The position numbers and the translations under genes are program-made. Below the pieces are notes generated by a model. The model was not told where the DNA came from. It searched no databases and was given only the letters and a program-made list of their open reading frames with translations. Below, piece by piece: positions 21,541 through 33,090 of a stretch of 64,000 nucleotides of DNA (within the stretch, counting starts at the first letter, position 1; each line of letters opens with the position of its first letter). The DNA is from Diphasiastrum complanatum (lineage: Eukaryota; Streptophyta; Lycopodiopsida; Lycopodiales; Lycopodiaceae), in assembly GCA_029204225.1 (NCBI GenBank), contig CM055111.1:30471464-30535463 (forward strand). Reading direction: 5' to 3'.

Positions 21541-22007
21541 ATTCCTTTTACAGATTGTATAAGCTTCGTAGGGCACGCGGTTTCGTCCGCTACTATCTTG
21601 TGCTCTACCACATTATTGACATGTATACTTGATATACTTAATCTGATACAGTTTTTTGTTCTGCGTTCATATTTGTGTTAATATTGCTATGCTTATTATT
21701 CGTTCTGTCTGATCTTTCTAGTTGCTCTTTTTGGTAATAGACGACTAACATTTGGTCTTGTCTTTCGCGAATGTTTCACGACTAATCATCAGTCGAGCAC
21801 TGTCTAGCTCTTTGCAAATCATTCGCAACACATAATTTGTCTAGCTATTTGTGACAAATTATTCTTCTGACGTTTCATTTATTAATGTTTGGCTACGTAA
21901 TCAAGAACGACCGTGATTTCCATCACTAACATTCTGTTCGTTCTGATAGACGTAGTCATGCTTTCGGAGAGAGTCGCATAGCTCGTTCCGCTACGCACGA
22001 ACAATTT
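21541..22007 (+). mobile_element. Copia element H, 5' LTR, left part
   Basis: It is related to the I LTR (37190-37650), sharing CGCGACTAAT-like, TTGGCTAC and GACGTAGTCATGC words. It is interrupted at 22007 by B2 and resumes at 24360. Its own left end is lost against F. Confidence 0.6.
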
Positions 22008-22418
22008 TGTAAAAATTACAGCAAATAAGGATCCTAAAATACTTGAAATGATGAGGGAAACAATAGATTATGATTTCATAAGATTAGCACAAGTTGAACC
22101 ATCAAAATCCATCAAAAATCTATGCTTGAACCTCACTAAATGGCCCAAATCCTTGAAGAAGGCTTCACACGTGTGAAAGTACGGCCTCCCACAGTCTGAG
22201 TACTGTACACCAGACCTACATTCAATCCTATAATCATTAGTAATCACAAGTACTCAAACAATTATGAACATAGAGAGCAATTGCACCATTATGAGAGAAA
22301 AAACATGAAATTGCTTGATTTATTTTGGTGAGATATCATCACCTATATATACATGATCCATCACGGTTTTGGGCAGGTATGAGTAGCCCTAAACCTATCC
22401 CTAATGCTAATTTTGGTG

Positions 22419-22861
22419 AGCTCTTCATCCTTGATAGGGTCACCTATAAAGGCTAGCTCTTTGTTCAATTCCTTTACTCTTAGGACAAAAGTATGTGCAC
22501 TCTCTCCTTTCTTTTGATAGCTTCTATAGATTTGATTCTTCAAAGCTAACATTCTAGTTTGGTTCTTGGATTCATAGACCTTTTGCAAAGTCTCCCAAGC
22601 ATCTTGAGCTGAAGTGCAATCTCCTACCTCTCTTAAGAGTTCATTTGCAACATTCATTTTTATGCAATGTAGTGCAACATTGCACCTCTTGATGTATTTG
22701 GCTTTTTCTTGAGGATGAATAGGTTCACCCTCCTTACCATTTACAATTTCCATCAGATCTTGCATGATCATGATAGATTCCATTCTAACTTTCCATATGG
22801 AATAGTTAGTTTTGTTGAGCCTTTCATTAGTATCCAAAAGATATGCATTTATAGATGCCAT
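22419..22861 (-). pseudogene. B2 gag 5' fragment fused to LTR
   Basis: The frame starts MASINAYLLDTNERLN at 22861 and matches B1 gag for about 147 residues. It then reads into LTR sequence at the deletion junction (22418/22419) and ends at 22361 after about 19 LTR-encoded residues. No zinc knuckle remains. Confidence 0.88.
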
Positions 22862-23659
22862 CTAGTCTCCTAATCAAGGACTTGACACAAATGAAGGTTA
22901 CTTCTATTGATTTGATTGAAGGTCTACCTTATCCCACTTCTTAGGGACCTGAAAAGATCAGTAATAGACTTCCTATAAAGATCTAAGAATGATCTCTAAC
23001 AAAATCAAATCATAGAATACTAGAAACAATGCACTTGCTTGATTGAAGTAGACAATACTAGTAGAATTGCCCCTCTTTCTATAAAGAACATTAAAGCTTC
23101 CAAATGATCTGATCAAGAGTGAATTTCAGCAACCTAATATACTTCCAAAATCACTTGTAAAAGATCTAAATGGAACTTAATGAGGATGCAACACAATCTA
23201 CTATCCAATCACAAGCAAAAAATGATCAAAATTGATGAAAAATTGATCTAATTTGGTGCATAACTCAAGCAATGGTTGGACTGAACCTAAATCACTTTAG
23301 GAGGTGCCTACTACACCTTAGAACAGCCTTGAAGAGTCCCCAAAACTCTGATCTTCCCTCTCCTTGAATGCTAGAAAGCCTTCTCTATGAAATCACCTCC
23401 AAAACTCGCTTAGAAATCAATGCTTGGAGCAAGCAAAACTTGCTATCTTGGTAATGTGAATTGAATTCAACTTTGCCTCTGGTTTTAGAAACCTAAACAC
23501 CTGCAAATGAAGTCACACAACACCAATCTCCAATGTATTTGACTCACTTTGAGTTCTAGAATCAATACTAGATGCTAAGATCCAATCTACACAAGATTTA
23601 GATCAAAAATTGTGATCAAATTGAATGCAAACCAAGGATTTAGCTCATTTCAGCCTTTA
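22862..23659 (-). other. B2 leader
   Basis: Near-identical to the B1 leader 12464-13261. Confidence 0.85.
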
Positions 23660-23672
23660 GGCTCTGATACCA
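23660..23672 (-). promoter_or_regulatory. B2 primer binding site
   Basis: The minus strand reads TGGTATCAGAGCC next to the LTR. Confidence 0.92.
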
Positions 23673-24354
23673 TGTAAAAATTACAGCAAATAAGGATCCT
23701 AAAACACTTGAAATGATGAGGGAAACAATAGATTATGATTTCATAAGATTAGCACAAGTTGAACCATCAAAATCCATCAAAAATCTATGCTTGAACCTCA
23801 CTAAATGGCCCAAATCCTTGAAGAAGGCTTCACACGTGTGAAAGTACGGCCTCCCACAGTCTGAGTACTGTACACCAGACCTACATTCAATCCTATAATC
23901 ATTAGTAATCACAAGTACTCAAACAATTATGAACATAGAGAGCAATTGCACCATTATGAGAGAAAAAACATGAAATTGCTTGATTTATTTTGGTGAGATA
24001 TCATCACCTATATATACATGATCCATCACGGTTTTGGGCAGGTATGAGTAGCCCTAAACCTATCCCTAATGCTAATTTTGGTGGATCTTTCATCCCTACC
24101 AAGTTAGGGTTGGAATCTTGGAGATCCCTCAACAATGCAAAAATTACCAAAAATAGCTCCTATTTTTTCTCCCTTGTATCTAAGCATAATTTGGACTCAT
24201 TCCAAAGGTTCTAACACTTAGGTCTACTTGAGAACATCCTTATAAATGGAATCCTATGCTATTTGGCACGTGTGACAAGCCACATCATGACCATCTAACT
24301 ATTTACAAGTCATATGACCAAAACTAGTCAAGCTAGAATTGTGAATTTTTAACA
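23673..24354 (-). repeat. B2 5' LTR
   Basis: Full 682-bp B-family LTR, with TTCACACGTGTGAA at 23829-23842. Confidence 0.93.
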
Positions 24355-24359
24355 AATTT

Positions 24360-24509
24360 TTGTTTGAGTTTGTTTGTCATTCGTGTTCGTTTCTCGTTCG
24401 TGTTGTGTTTCTCATTCGTGTTCATCTTACCCCTCTGAGCTAATTTTTTTTTTTCGTTTCTAACATATGACACCTTTCTCAACTCTCGCTACTCTCCCTC
24501 TCTCCAACA
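24360..24509 (+). mobile_element. Copia element H, 5' LTR, right part
   Basis: Continuation of 21541-22007 after B2. It ends CTCTCCAACA directly before a primer site. Confidence 0.65.
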
Positions 24510-24521
24510 TGGTATCAAAGC
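24510..24521 (+). promoter_or_regulatory. H primer binding site, one base changed
   Basis: TGGTATCAAAGC differs from the usual TGGTATCAGAGC at one base. Confidence 0.75.
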
Positions 24522-24639
24522 TATTTTCATAGCTTGATAAGCTTCCATAGTACAAGACTCTACTAGCCGATAGAGTAACTATTTTTTTGTTCTGTATTTC
24601 AGCATCAGATTTTCATACTTAGGTCATTGATAGTTTGTC

Positions 24640-26990
24640 AGAAATGAGATGAGGGATGAGATGCTCTGCATGCCACTGAAAGAATTTGTGAATGAATCAG
24701 GATCGCAGTATGAATTTGAGGATTATTGCCTTAACAACGACATTGAGCAACAATACATCACTTTCTATTTACCTCAGTCAAATGGTCTTGCTGAGAGAAA
24801 GAACAGAACTTTAGTTGAATCGGCAAAGTGCATGTTATCACATGTGACACTTCTGAAGTGTTTCTGAGCTGAAGCTGTTTCAACAGCAACCTATATTCAG
24901 AACATATGTTCTATTAAAGGTCTCTCAGATTAAACACCATTCAAAATTTGGACAGGTACCAAACCTTCTTTATCAAATTTACAAGTTTTTGGATGTACTG
25001 CATTTGCACAGATTCCTTGTGATCTCAGGAAGAAACTCGACTTCCAGAGTATCAAGTGTGTTTTCATCAGCTACACTACTTCAGATCAAGCCTACAAGTT
25101 GTTCGTTCCCATCGAGTCGAAGATATTCACTAGCTGGGATGTCATCTTCATCGAAGATCAGTCTCAAGACCTCAAAGGAAAGAACAATTCCCATGTGGCC
25201 GACCTATCAGATTCTCCTGACGCTTGAACATCCCAGTTCCTCAGTCGACTATTCCTATTGAAGGTCCAAGCTTCTCTACTCTTGATGAGCAACAAATCAA
25301 CGGCGAATCAGAAGATGATGATGTTGTAGGTCATCAACTACAATATGATGGAAATAATCAACTTCCTATATAATCCAGAAGATCTTCGAGGACTAGCAGA
25401 CCACCTAGCTGGTATATCGACGAGTCTGTAGCATATCTTATTCAAGAATCAACGTCTGTCCAAGAGGCACTCAATTAGCCTGATTCAGATCTCTGGAAAG
25501 AAGCTATGGATAAAGAGTATTCATCTCTTATCAAGAACCAGACATGGACAATTGTCGAATTATTTGCCAGCAGAAACGTAGTTGATTGCAAATGGATTTT
25601 CAAAGTCAAATACAACGTAGATGGAAGCATCAACGGGAGAAAGGCATGGCTTGTAGAAAGAGGATTTTCTCAAGTGTACATCGATTACACTGAGACCTTC
25701 AGTTCAGTAGTGAAGCATTTATCTATTCGACTTTTGCTATCATTTGCCGCTACAACAAATTTGGGAGTACATCAAATGGATGTACAGACAACATATCTCA
25801 ATGGAGTTATCAAAGAAGACATTTACATGGTGCAACCTGAAGGTTATATTATCAATGATAAACACAATCATGTGTGTAAACTCCATAAGACACTTTATGG
25901 CCTGAAGCAATCTGTTCGAGCATGGTTTCAAAGGATCAATACTTTTCTTATTAATCATGGTTATACACCTAGCTCTTCAGATTCAAACATTTACTTCAAA
26001 GCAGTGTAGCAGTATTTTATCATTATCACTTTGTACATGGATGATACATTGCCTTTTAGCAACAATACATATTTGATAAAAGAAGCAAAGACAATGCTAT
26101 CTTTCAAAATTGACATAACCGATCTGGGCGAAACTCATTTCTACCTTGGTATACAAATTTACAGAGACAGAAAACAGAAGTTGGTCTACATTATACAACA
26201 GAGATACGTCTACAACATGTTAGTCAGATATAATCTGATGAATTGCAAGTTCGCTCTCTCACCAATGGAACCAGGACTCAAATTGTCAAAGGACCAGTGT
26301 CTCCAAACAATTCATGAGAAGCAGCAGATGCGTGAGTATCCTTACCAGTATATTATAGGATCTCTTATGTATGCCATGATCTATACCAGGCCAGACATAG
26401 CTTTTGCAGTCAGCTCTCTCAATCAGTATATGACTGATCCTGGTATAACACATTGGAAGGCTCTTATCAGAGTCATGAGATATCTTCGAGCTACTATGGA
26501 CTTTTTCATTTGTTATGGAGCAGTCGACAATGACAAACTCAATTTACTCAGTGGTTACACAAATGCGAGTTGGGAAGGAGATGTAGACACTCATAAATCT
26601 ACTTCCAAATTTACATTCTTCCTCAACAATGGTCCAATTTCTTGGAAGAGTTGCAAGCAATCTTCGATAGCTCTATCTTCCACTGAATCAGAGATATCGT
26701 AGCCTTTCAGTCTACAAAGGAAACAATTTGGTTGAGAAACTTACTCACAGATATCGGTCTGAATCAATATGCATTGACGATATTATTTTGTGATAATCAG
26801 AGTGCCATTGCTTTATCAGCCAACCCTAGATTTCATTCCATGAGTAAGCACATTGAACTGAAGTATCATTTCGTCAGAAGCAAAGTTCTCCACAAAGAGG
26901 TCAGAATGCGTGTTGATCTTGAAAGACAAAATAAATTGCAAGGAATTCAATCGGGCCGTAAATCAGAGTTAAGAACCACAAAGAGGTAAG
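24640..26990 (+). pseudogene. Decayed copia pol of element H
   Basis: Gag, protease and the first half of integrase are missing. The rest runs in order: integrase end (24649-24867, PQSNGLAERKNRTLVESAK), a degraded integrase C-terminus and linker to about 25450, RT (25506-26009: MDVQTTYLNGVIKEDIYM, YGLKQSVRAWF), RT second half (26031-26702; the catalytic YVDD has become YMDD at 26034) and RNase H (LSSTESEIS, then DNQSAIALSANPRFHSMSKH at about 26790). Stops fall near 24865, 24930, 26009 and 26700. No 3' LTR was found. Confidence 0.88.
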
Positions 26991-27033
26991 AAAAAGATTA
27001 CGATTTTCCTGAAGCACTTGTAGGTCCATTCAA

Positions 27034-27324
27034 GTGTGGCCCAAACGAGCTATCCTCTCTCAGGCGGTTCATATTGCTGCCACTCATGGACAGTCACAAT
27101 TGCCATGGAAAACAATAAGTGATAGAATCAGAAAACAATATGTACCTGCGATGGAAAAGCAAAGAGATGTGAGTAAAATTAGATGTATAATGTGCCTAGA
27201 TTTGCCATCGCAGATCACGTTTGGAGATTGGGAACGCGACGTGATAATAAAGAAACGATTAGCAGGCCTGCTGCAAGAGTGTTCCAGAATCAGAGCGAGC
27301 GAGCGATGCGATGATAATATATGA
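27034..27324 (+). other. Open frame of 96 codons, unrecognised
   Basis: It begins MWPKRAILSQAVHIAA, is fairly hydrophilic and shows no domain I recognise. It ends just before a short GA array. It may be chance or the worn 3' end of H. Confidence 0.15.
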
Positions 27325-27340
27325 AGACGATGAAGATGAT

Positions 27341-27365
27341 GAGAGAGAGAGAGAGAGAGAGAGAG
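27341..27365. repeat. Short GA microsatellite
   Basis: About 12 GA units, uninterrupted. Confidence 0.9.
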
Positions 27366-27500
27366 TTCCCAAGGGCCATCTACTTATAGTTGGTACTCAA
27401 GCTTTTCTCTTAGGCCACCGCGCTAAATTTAGCGGCACTACCAAGACAATTCGACTGCTAAATTAACCGTCGCACCGTTTCCCAAGCCAAATGCGAGCGC

Positions 27501-27712
27501 CACAAGTTTGAGGGCGGGGGATAGATGCTGTTTTTTATTTTAGTAAGGCGAAATGAGGCCTTGGCACAAGTTTTTTGAAGGAAGGGGGGGGGATAGACGG
27601 TGTTTTTGGGTTTAGGAAGGCCAAAGGCGGCTTCCACAAGGCTTTTGAAGAGGGGAGAGGGTGGGGAATATAGATGGTGCTTTTGGTTATAGGTGAAGAA
27701 GGCATCTGGACA
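27501..27712. repeat. Three imperfect tandem repeats, 64-74 bp
   Basis: Units start at CACAAG (27501, 27565, 27635), and a fourth start (GACAA) falls at 27709. Each has the order TTTGA(A)G, a G-run, ATAGA-GGTG, TTTT, then AAGGC and a purine-rich close. On the minus strand one frame (27458-27724) crosses all three and reads YPPP or YSPP in each unit. It is probably a repeat artefact rather than a gene. Confidence 0.75.
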
Positions 27713-27724
27713 AACATCACTCAC

Positions 27725-28282
27725 TCATGTGATGGCCATATGAACATCTCAACTTGCCACTTGAAGCACAGAAAGAGAGAGGGCCACACAATCACTTCTT
27801 TGACCTCTCTATATGCTCAGAGAGATTTCAAGTCCACATGGATTATGAATGTGGATTACGGATGAAATTTCATACTAACAAGAGCATCCAAAGATCAAAA
27901 CATTGATTTTTGAATATGTAGGTCCCATCATTTTTTTTGCTTCATGTACTTGATGTAAGAAACACATGTGATATTGGTGAAAGTTTCATGTAGCAACTAC
28001 TTGCTTTGATGCCCAATTGATTTCTACATTAAGTAAAGAAAGAACAATAACTTTTGAGCATTTATCTTGTTGCCATCTCGTCACCCCCTTATGTGCAACC
28101 TTTTCTTGAGTCTCTATTGTCCCAACTCATAGATTGCCACGTAACGATTCAAGTGTTATGATTCCATCATGTCAATTTTCTTTTGTCATCGTGAGTTTTC
28201 TTTAGAGATGTGGATCTATCTCTTGCACAATGATTCAAGTTTCTACTTTGCTTATCAAACCTCCCATTAACCTCTATTTCTT
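27725..28282. other. Gene-free AT-rich stretch
   Basis: No supported gene or repeat was seen. Confidence 0.4.
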
Positions 28283-28528
28283 CTACAGATGCACTTCCCT
28301 CTCTGATTTATGGTTCACATTGACATGAGCATTCCAATCATGGAACGATGGAAAAATGGCATAGCACTTTTTGCAGCATTTTATCTCCTTGAAATTCATC
28401 TTCATGAAGTGATGAATTACATGTTCGACTTTAATCATAATCTTTTTTGAATGCTCGCCCTTATACAAAATTTTATGATTCACTAGCCATGCATGTCTTC
28501 TTTCATTATCCATCTCAAACATGCTCAA
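28283..28528 (-). CDS. Small C2H2 zinc-finger reading frame, or exon relic
   Basis: The 81-codon frame contains CKKCYAIFPSFHDWNAH followed by VNVNH, which fits C-x2-C-x12-H-x4-H, the spacing of a classical C2H2 finger; the FPSF part recalls the plant form with F and S before the first histidine. The rest is basic and hydrophilic (EHSKKIMIKVEHVIHHF). No neighbour, promoter or clear splice sites support it, so it may be one exon of a gene, a transposase fragment or chance. Confidence 0.35.
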   Translation of the reverse strand: MSMFEMDNERRHAWLVNHKILYKGEHSKKIMIKVEHVIHHFMKMNFKEIKCCKKCYAIFPSFHDWNAHVNVNHKSEREVHL

Positions 28529-28611
28529 TATTTTTTGTGTTTCTTTTTTGTGTTTTAGGTATCACATTTTCTTTGAGAAGTAACTTTTGCAACAAGTAGA
28601 AAAGAATAAAT

Positions 28612-28976
28612 TCTCACTATAAAAAGAAAAAGAAACTCATAAATCAATCTCAAAATAATAAAACACACTAAGATGTCATGTTTACCTGAATGATAATGCA
28701 ATACTTGGGTCACTCCATGGATACGTTGCTTGGAGGGTAGCTAATTGATAAACGAATGCTTCTGAATATAAGGGGATATCGCAAGATCTTTGCAAAGAAA
28801 AATCTCATCCTCATCCATAAAAGATTCTTTGTGGTTTGCATCTTCATTAGAATGTGTATGTGCGTGTGTTTAGGATCATTGTTTGTTTAAAAATAGAACT
28901 CAAACATATCGTACGTCTCTTTATCACGTTGTGCCCCATAATCATTATAATCAGATTCAAATCTCTCTCTTTTTGT
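28612..28976. repeat. Segmental duplication, copy 1
   Basis: About 365 bp, starting at CTCACTATAAAAAG, recurs in the same orientation at 35629-36014 with scattered changes. Copy 2 has about 19 extra bases after CTTGGAGG. Termini are not TG/CA, so these do not look like LTRs. Confidence 0.85.
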
Positions 28977-29945
28977 AATCATTGCATAGGCACTTCGATT
29001 GTGTTTCCATTTCCAGTTTGCTTAGTTCTTTTCTCTCTCATGCATATCAAAATTTGTCAATGATTGTAACTCAATATAAATGGAGCAATCTCGTTATTAA
29101 CATCATTTTGTGTCTTGCATACACATATAAACACACATAAAAGAATAAAATGAATCAAAGCAGACATCAATGTCTTCCAGATTTGATCATTAACCCTCAT
29201 TTTATGTCCAAGCTTTCACAAATAATTAGTAACAATGCATCTTTTTTCTTTCACATTTACCACATGTGTAGCATAATTGCTTTGAGAATAGTTTTTTTGG
29301 GAAAATTAAAAGTCAAGTACATGTTACTCTAAGCAATAGATTTTCTATTAATGTAGAATAGCATTAATTTTATTAAATTGAGTGCATATGTCATTTTTTT
29401 GGAATGCAATCTAGTAACTCCATGATTACAGTATGATAAACTACATGCACAAACAGAAGTATGTATAATGTGACAACAAATGCATTGCGTTGAGTTTAAA
29501 ATACACTTTTCTGAATATTTTTTCACGCAGTTTCTTATACATTGAGTTTTTTTCAATGTTTTTATTTCAAAACTATACATCTATATTATTTCACTACATG
29601 TATGCAATTACTCATGTCATTATAATTTTTTCATTTTCTTATAAATCTAAAATGTGTTCTAGCTAATGCATGTTCTAATACATTTTTGTTTGTTGTTTTT
29701 TGTTGTGACTTAGTTAGCATAATGCCATGTCATCAGATCTTGGTAGTGGTAGTTCAATGATGAACATAATTATGTTGCTAACATGTATGAAATCTGTCTC
29801 CTAACAAGACGATAGAGATGCAAATCTTCCTACTTAGTCAAGGAAATGGATCCTCATGAACATCACTCTCTCTCAAAAAAAATTATCATCAATTCTCTTC
29901 TAAACTGTACATTAACAAAGGAACATTATTTAAGATCATAGAGGA
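28977..29945. other. Gene-free AT-rich stretch
   Basis: Only short frames without recognisable domains. Confidence 0.4.
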
Positions 29946-30200
29946 TGTTGGATTTATCCATCGATCTTGAATCTACATCCATTCATCTATTTAATTTTGT
30001 AGTTTTACTCATGTTTTTACACAGTCCTACAAAAATACACGGGAACAACTAACAATCGAGTTCTAAAAAGAGTATCGAAGGCGTTCGAACTATCAAACAT
30101 TAAAAAAAGTCGTTTCCACTCGTTCTAAATCTAACGATTTGCACTAATTATTTTTGCAAGTAGTTTATGGAAAGCCTAACTGGATAGTGACAATGCAATA
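29946..30200 (+). mobile_element. Decayed LTR remnant related to I
   Basis: GGATGTTGGATTTATCC, then CATCCATTCATC, GTTTTTACACAGTC and ACACGGGAA line up in order with the start of the I LTR at 36402. The match fades after about 250 bp. Confidence 0.45.
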
Positions 30201-31201
30201 TGGGTAAGCTACAATTGCGATCTATGACCAAACAATTGTCTTCAACTGTCATTTCGATAAGCCTAGTATAGATAGTTGATCACTTTCTAGGTTATCTTCT
30301 TCTTTAATCTTCTACAGATCTCTCTTGCATATTGATCTTGAAGATTAATATAGCACATTGCTAGAAATGCATACTGCTTATTTGCGGAAGTGCCAAACAA
30401 ACTTATTGAATTGTTATGCAGTTTTATTTCATTCAGTATTATGTCAGAATGATCAAATGCTTCTTTGTTCTATTTGTGAAACATTAAAATCATTAAACTT
30501 GTGAAACAATTCAAATCCTAATTTTTTTTATGATAGACGGGTCCTCACAAAAAAGGAATACGACTTTGTATTTAGAGAGTCATATGATGCTTTAGTAGAT
30601 AAACTGAACTCAAAAAAATTGACTCAAATAATAGAAGTACTTTGTCAATGATAGCAAATGTAGAAAGTTAACTAGTACATAGGTCTATGGAGGTTATAAA
30701 TTGCATTAATATTGAGTCTACTAGAATTGTCGCTACTTTTTTAGTGACTTGAAACATTCAATGCACTCTCCGTAGAGCCTTCATGCATGGTAAATAGCAA
30801 CTATAATCCTCTTAACCAAATAGCTTCTTGTGTCGTAGAACTTCATGCCCGATACTCAACTTTAGTTGACAAAAAAACAATAGTGGGCTTCCTCATCCTG
30901 CTCCAAGATATAGTTTTAGTACCTGATGGAAGAAGGAAAGACGATATAGTGGTAATGAGATCAAAGTCAAACAACAAACTATCAGGCTCTACAGAATAAT
31001 CCTTTTTCTACTGGATGACTACACCTATCAGAAATGAACAAAGCTATCGCGACAAGCGACATGTTAATTATTTTAGTAACTATCTTTGAAATCATTAGTG
31101 GTAAACTGATTTTGTAGACAAACAATTACACAGTGTAATTGATAGATATAGAATATTGCAATATTGAAACATTTGATAATTTAGACTAATCAATAAGAGA
31201 T
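30201..31201. other. Gene-free AT-rich stretch
   Basis: A 70-codon frame at 30787-30999 has no recognisable domain. Nothing else was seen. Confidence 0.4.
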
Positions 31202-31618
31202 TTAACATATACAAATAACTTCAAAGAAGCTTGCATACATTCCGACATAATATTGAATGCAATAAAAGAGTATGACTGATTCTGTAAATAGCATGTACAA
31301 AACAATAGCGAATGAAGCCGCAATTGACAATATGCTAATGTTGGACCCTTTCCGTGCCTCCCTAATTGTCACAATCAAGAGGCGAGTAACTCGGGCTTTT
31401 TGGCTTGAAGGAGTGGTGGCACCGAAAAGATGACAATTCGATGCCATGGATTCGCATAGAATGGTACAAAGGGTAATGGAGGTCTGAGGGCAAGTGAAAA
31501 ATGTTGTTGGCGAGCTATAGACAAGTGGCGAGTTAAATGATGTTGGTGAGTTATATACTGATGGCGACTTATATGAAGTTGGCGAGTTATAGGCAGTAGG
31601 TGAGTTATAGGGCGAGAT
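31202..31618 (-). other. Open frame with hexapeptide Y-x-S-P repeats and a hydrophobic tail
   Basis: The minus frame is open from a stop at 31619-31621 to a stop at 31202 (138 codons; the first ATG is at 31447). Its start reads six consecutive hexads: YNSPTA, YNSPTS, YKSPSV, YNSPTS, FNSPLV, YSSPTT. After about 25 residues comes a basic stretch (SQKARVTRLLIVTIREARKG), then a long hydrophobic region (SILSIAASFAIVLYMLF and ILFYCIQYYVGMYASFF). S-P and Y-rich repeats recall plant cell-wall hydroxyproline-rich proteins, but no signal peptide is visible and the array continues upstream in other frames. It is either a gene relic or an 18-bp minisatellite that happens to be open. Confidence 0.3.
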
Positions 31619-31705
31619 TTATACTGATGGCGAGGAATACACAAATGGCGAGCTGAAGTTGGCAAGTTATAATCAGGGTGCCAGTTATCGGCGAGTTATA
31701 CCAAC
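31500..31705. repeat. Degenerate 18-bp tandem repeat
   Basis: The plus-strand unit resembles TGGCGAGTTATA plus six variable bases. About ten units, with insertions between some of them, shift the frame at about 31619. Confidence 0.7.
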
Positions 31706-31739
31706 GAGTAATAAGATAGGTTTTTGGTATGACTCGCCC

Positions 31740-32115
31740 ATATATAGGGGACTTATAGCTCGCCCACTACTATTTCTATATAGTGGTTCAATTGATGCCA
31801 AATCAATAGCTTTTCATTGTGCATAGTCCGTTTTCCATTTGGCTACCAGATTTATGAGATTTTCTAATCAGAACGTCCCATTGTTTACCAAAAAATGGGA
31901 GTTTAGTCAAAAAACAAATTTGATCATGCGATCAACTTCAACAGGAAATAATAATGGCAAGGACAATGACTGCTTGAAGTAGCAGTGATGCTCATTACTA
32001 ACCGTTCATGGCACTTCTAGGCAATTTTACAAGGATAAGGAGAAAAAAAAAGGGGGGGGGGGGGGGGTAGGGCTGGGATTTGTACATAGATTATCTATAA
32101 GGCATAAGAAATATG
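31740..32115. other. Gene-free stretch with a G-run
   Basis: There are 16 consecutive G at 32052-32067 after a run of A. No gene was seen. Confidence 0.6.
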
Positions 32116-32531
32116 TAAGAGGTTGGACTCTCTTTTTACATGGTTTTGTCGACACGTTCCCTAACTAGATCTATCTAATCTCGTACCATTTCAAAATTAT
32201 CACTGAACTACACTTAAGGGGTAATTCCCTAATTTATTTGTCGATCTATCATCAAATCTAACTTACCCAATCCTAATTTATTTGCCTAATCTAGAGTTAT
32301 CCAATACTAATAGCTAGCCTAGCTATCTTTCTAATCTACTTAGCTACCCACCTAGGTACTATAATCTAAGGCTCAGGGTCAATTGCTAGGTTAATCTAAG
32401 GATCGTGATCTGCTACTTCTAAGTATAGGTCCATCTACGTCTACCCTAAGATTGAGCTTGGCTAATTCTATTCTAACAAAAATATTATCTTCCAAGGCTA
32501 ACTAAGATGAATCAAACCTAACTATCCAATA
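32116..32531. repeat. Direct repeat of about 415 bp, copy 1
   Basis: It starts GTTGGACTCTCTTTTTACAT and is repeated at 33091-33505 with few changes. It is rich in CTAA and CTAT words. Confidence 0.88.
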
Positions 32532-33090
32532 TGTGTTTGCATGGATTAGTTGCATGCTGATTCTCAGAGTGATTCTGACATGCATGAGGGATTTACAATC
32601 AATTTGAGTGGTTAATGTAAAAGCCCTATAGGATTGCCCCTGGGATGAGGATAGGAAAACACAATAGAAGAGACTATGGAGCCAAACTGCCCAACCAATC
32701 CTAGATCAAACCTGGATCTAGCCCCCAAGCCATGCCATGTGAAGCAAGAGGAGAAGAGAGAAACTAGTAACCTAAACCCCTTATGTCGACGGGAGAATCC
32801 ATGCGTCATTATATAGAGAGTAGAGTCATATGCATGAAACCACACAACCCCCATGCAGGCCAACTATAAATAGATCACATCTCTTCATGCATTCCTCCTG
32901 CCTATATCCATCACACAGGCATGCAATACTCCATATGTCTCAATTTAAGTGTCTGGGTCCTCTCAAATTAATTAGTCACAAATAGGCCTTGACATAGAAT
33001 TAAATCTCGGCGTGACCAATAATCTCGAGTACTGGAGGGCCGGTCTACCATATTAGGACCATTCCAGGTCCTTGACCGAATATGGCCATA
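32532..33090. other. Spacer between the direct repeats
   Basis: No gene was seen. A TATA-like CTATAAATAG lies at about 32865. Confidence 0.5.

Larger units (their letters stand above)
22008..24354 (-). mobile_element. Copia element B2, large internal deletion
   Basis: This B-family copy lies between AATTT target duplications (22003-22007 and 24355-24359). On the minus strand it has a full 682-bp 5' LTR (23673-24354), primer site, leader, about 147 codons of gag, then directly the terminal 411 bp of the 3' LTR (22008-22418). All of protease, integrase, RT, RNase H and the purine tract are gone. The shared part of its two LTRs differs at one visible position. It can only be mobilised, if at all, by proteins from elsewhere, and the missing 3' LTR start would hinder that. 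Confidence 0.92.

Noticed and set aside
31202-31618. RNA polymerase II CTD-like protein
   Set aside because: The unit is six residues, not seven, has only one S-P per unit, and is followed by a membrane-like tail, so a polymerase origin is unlikely.
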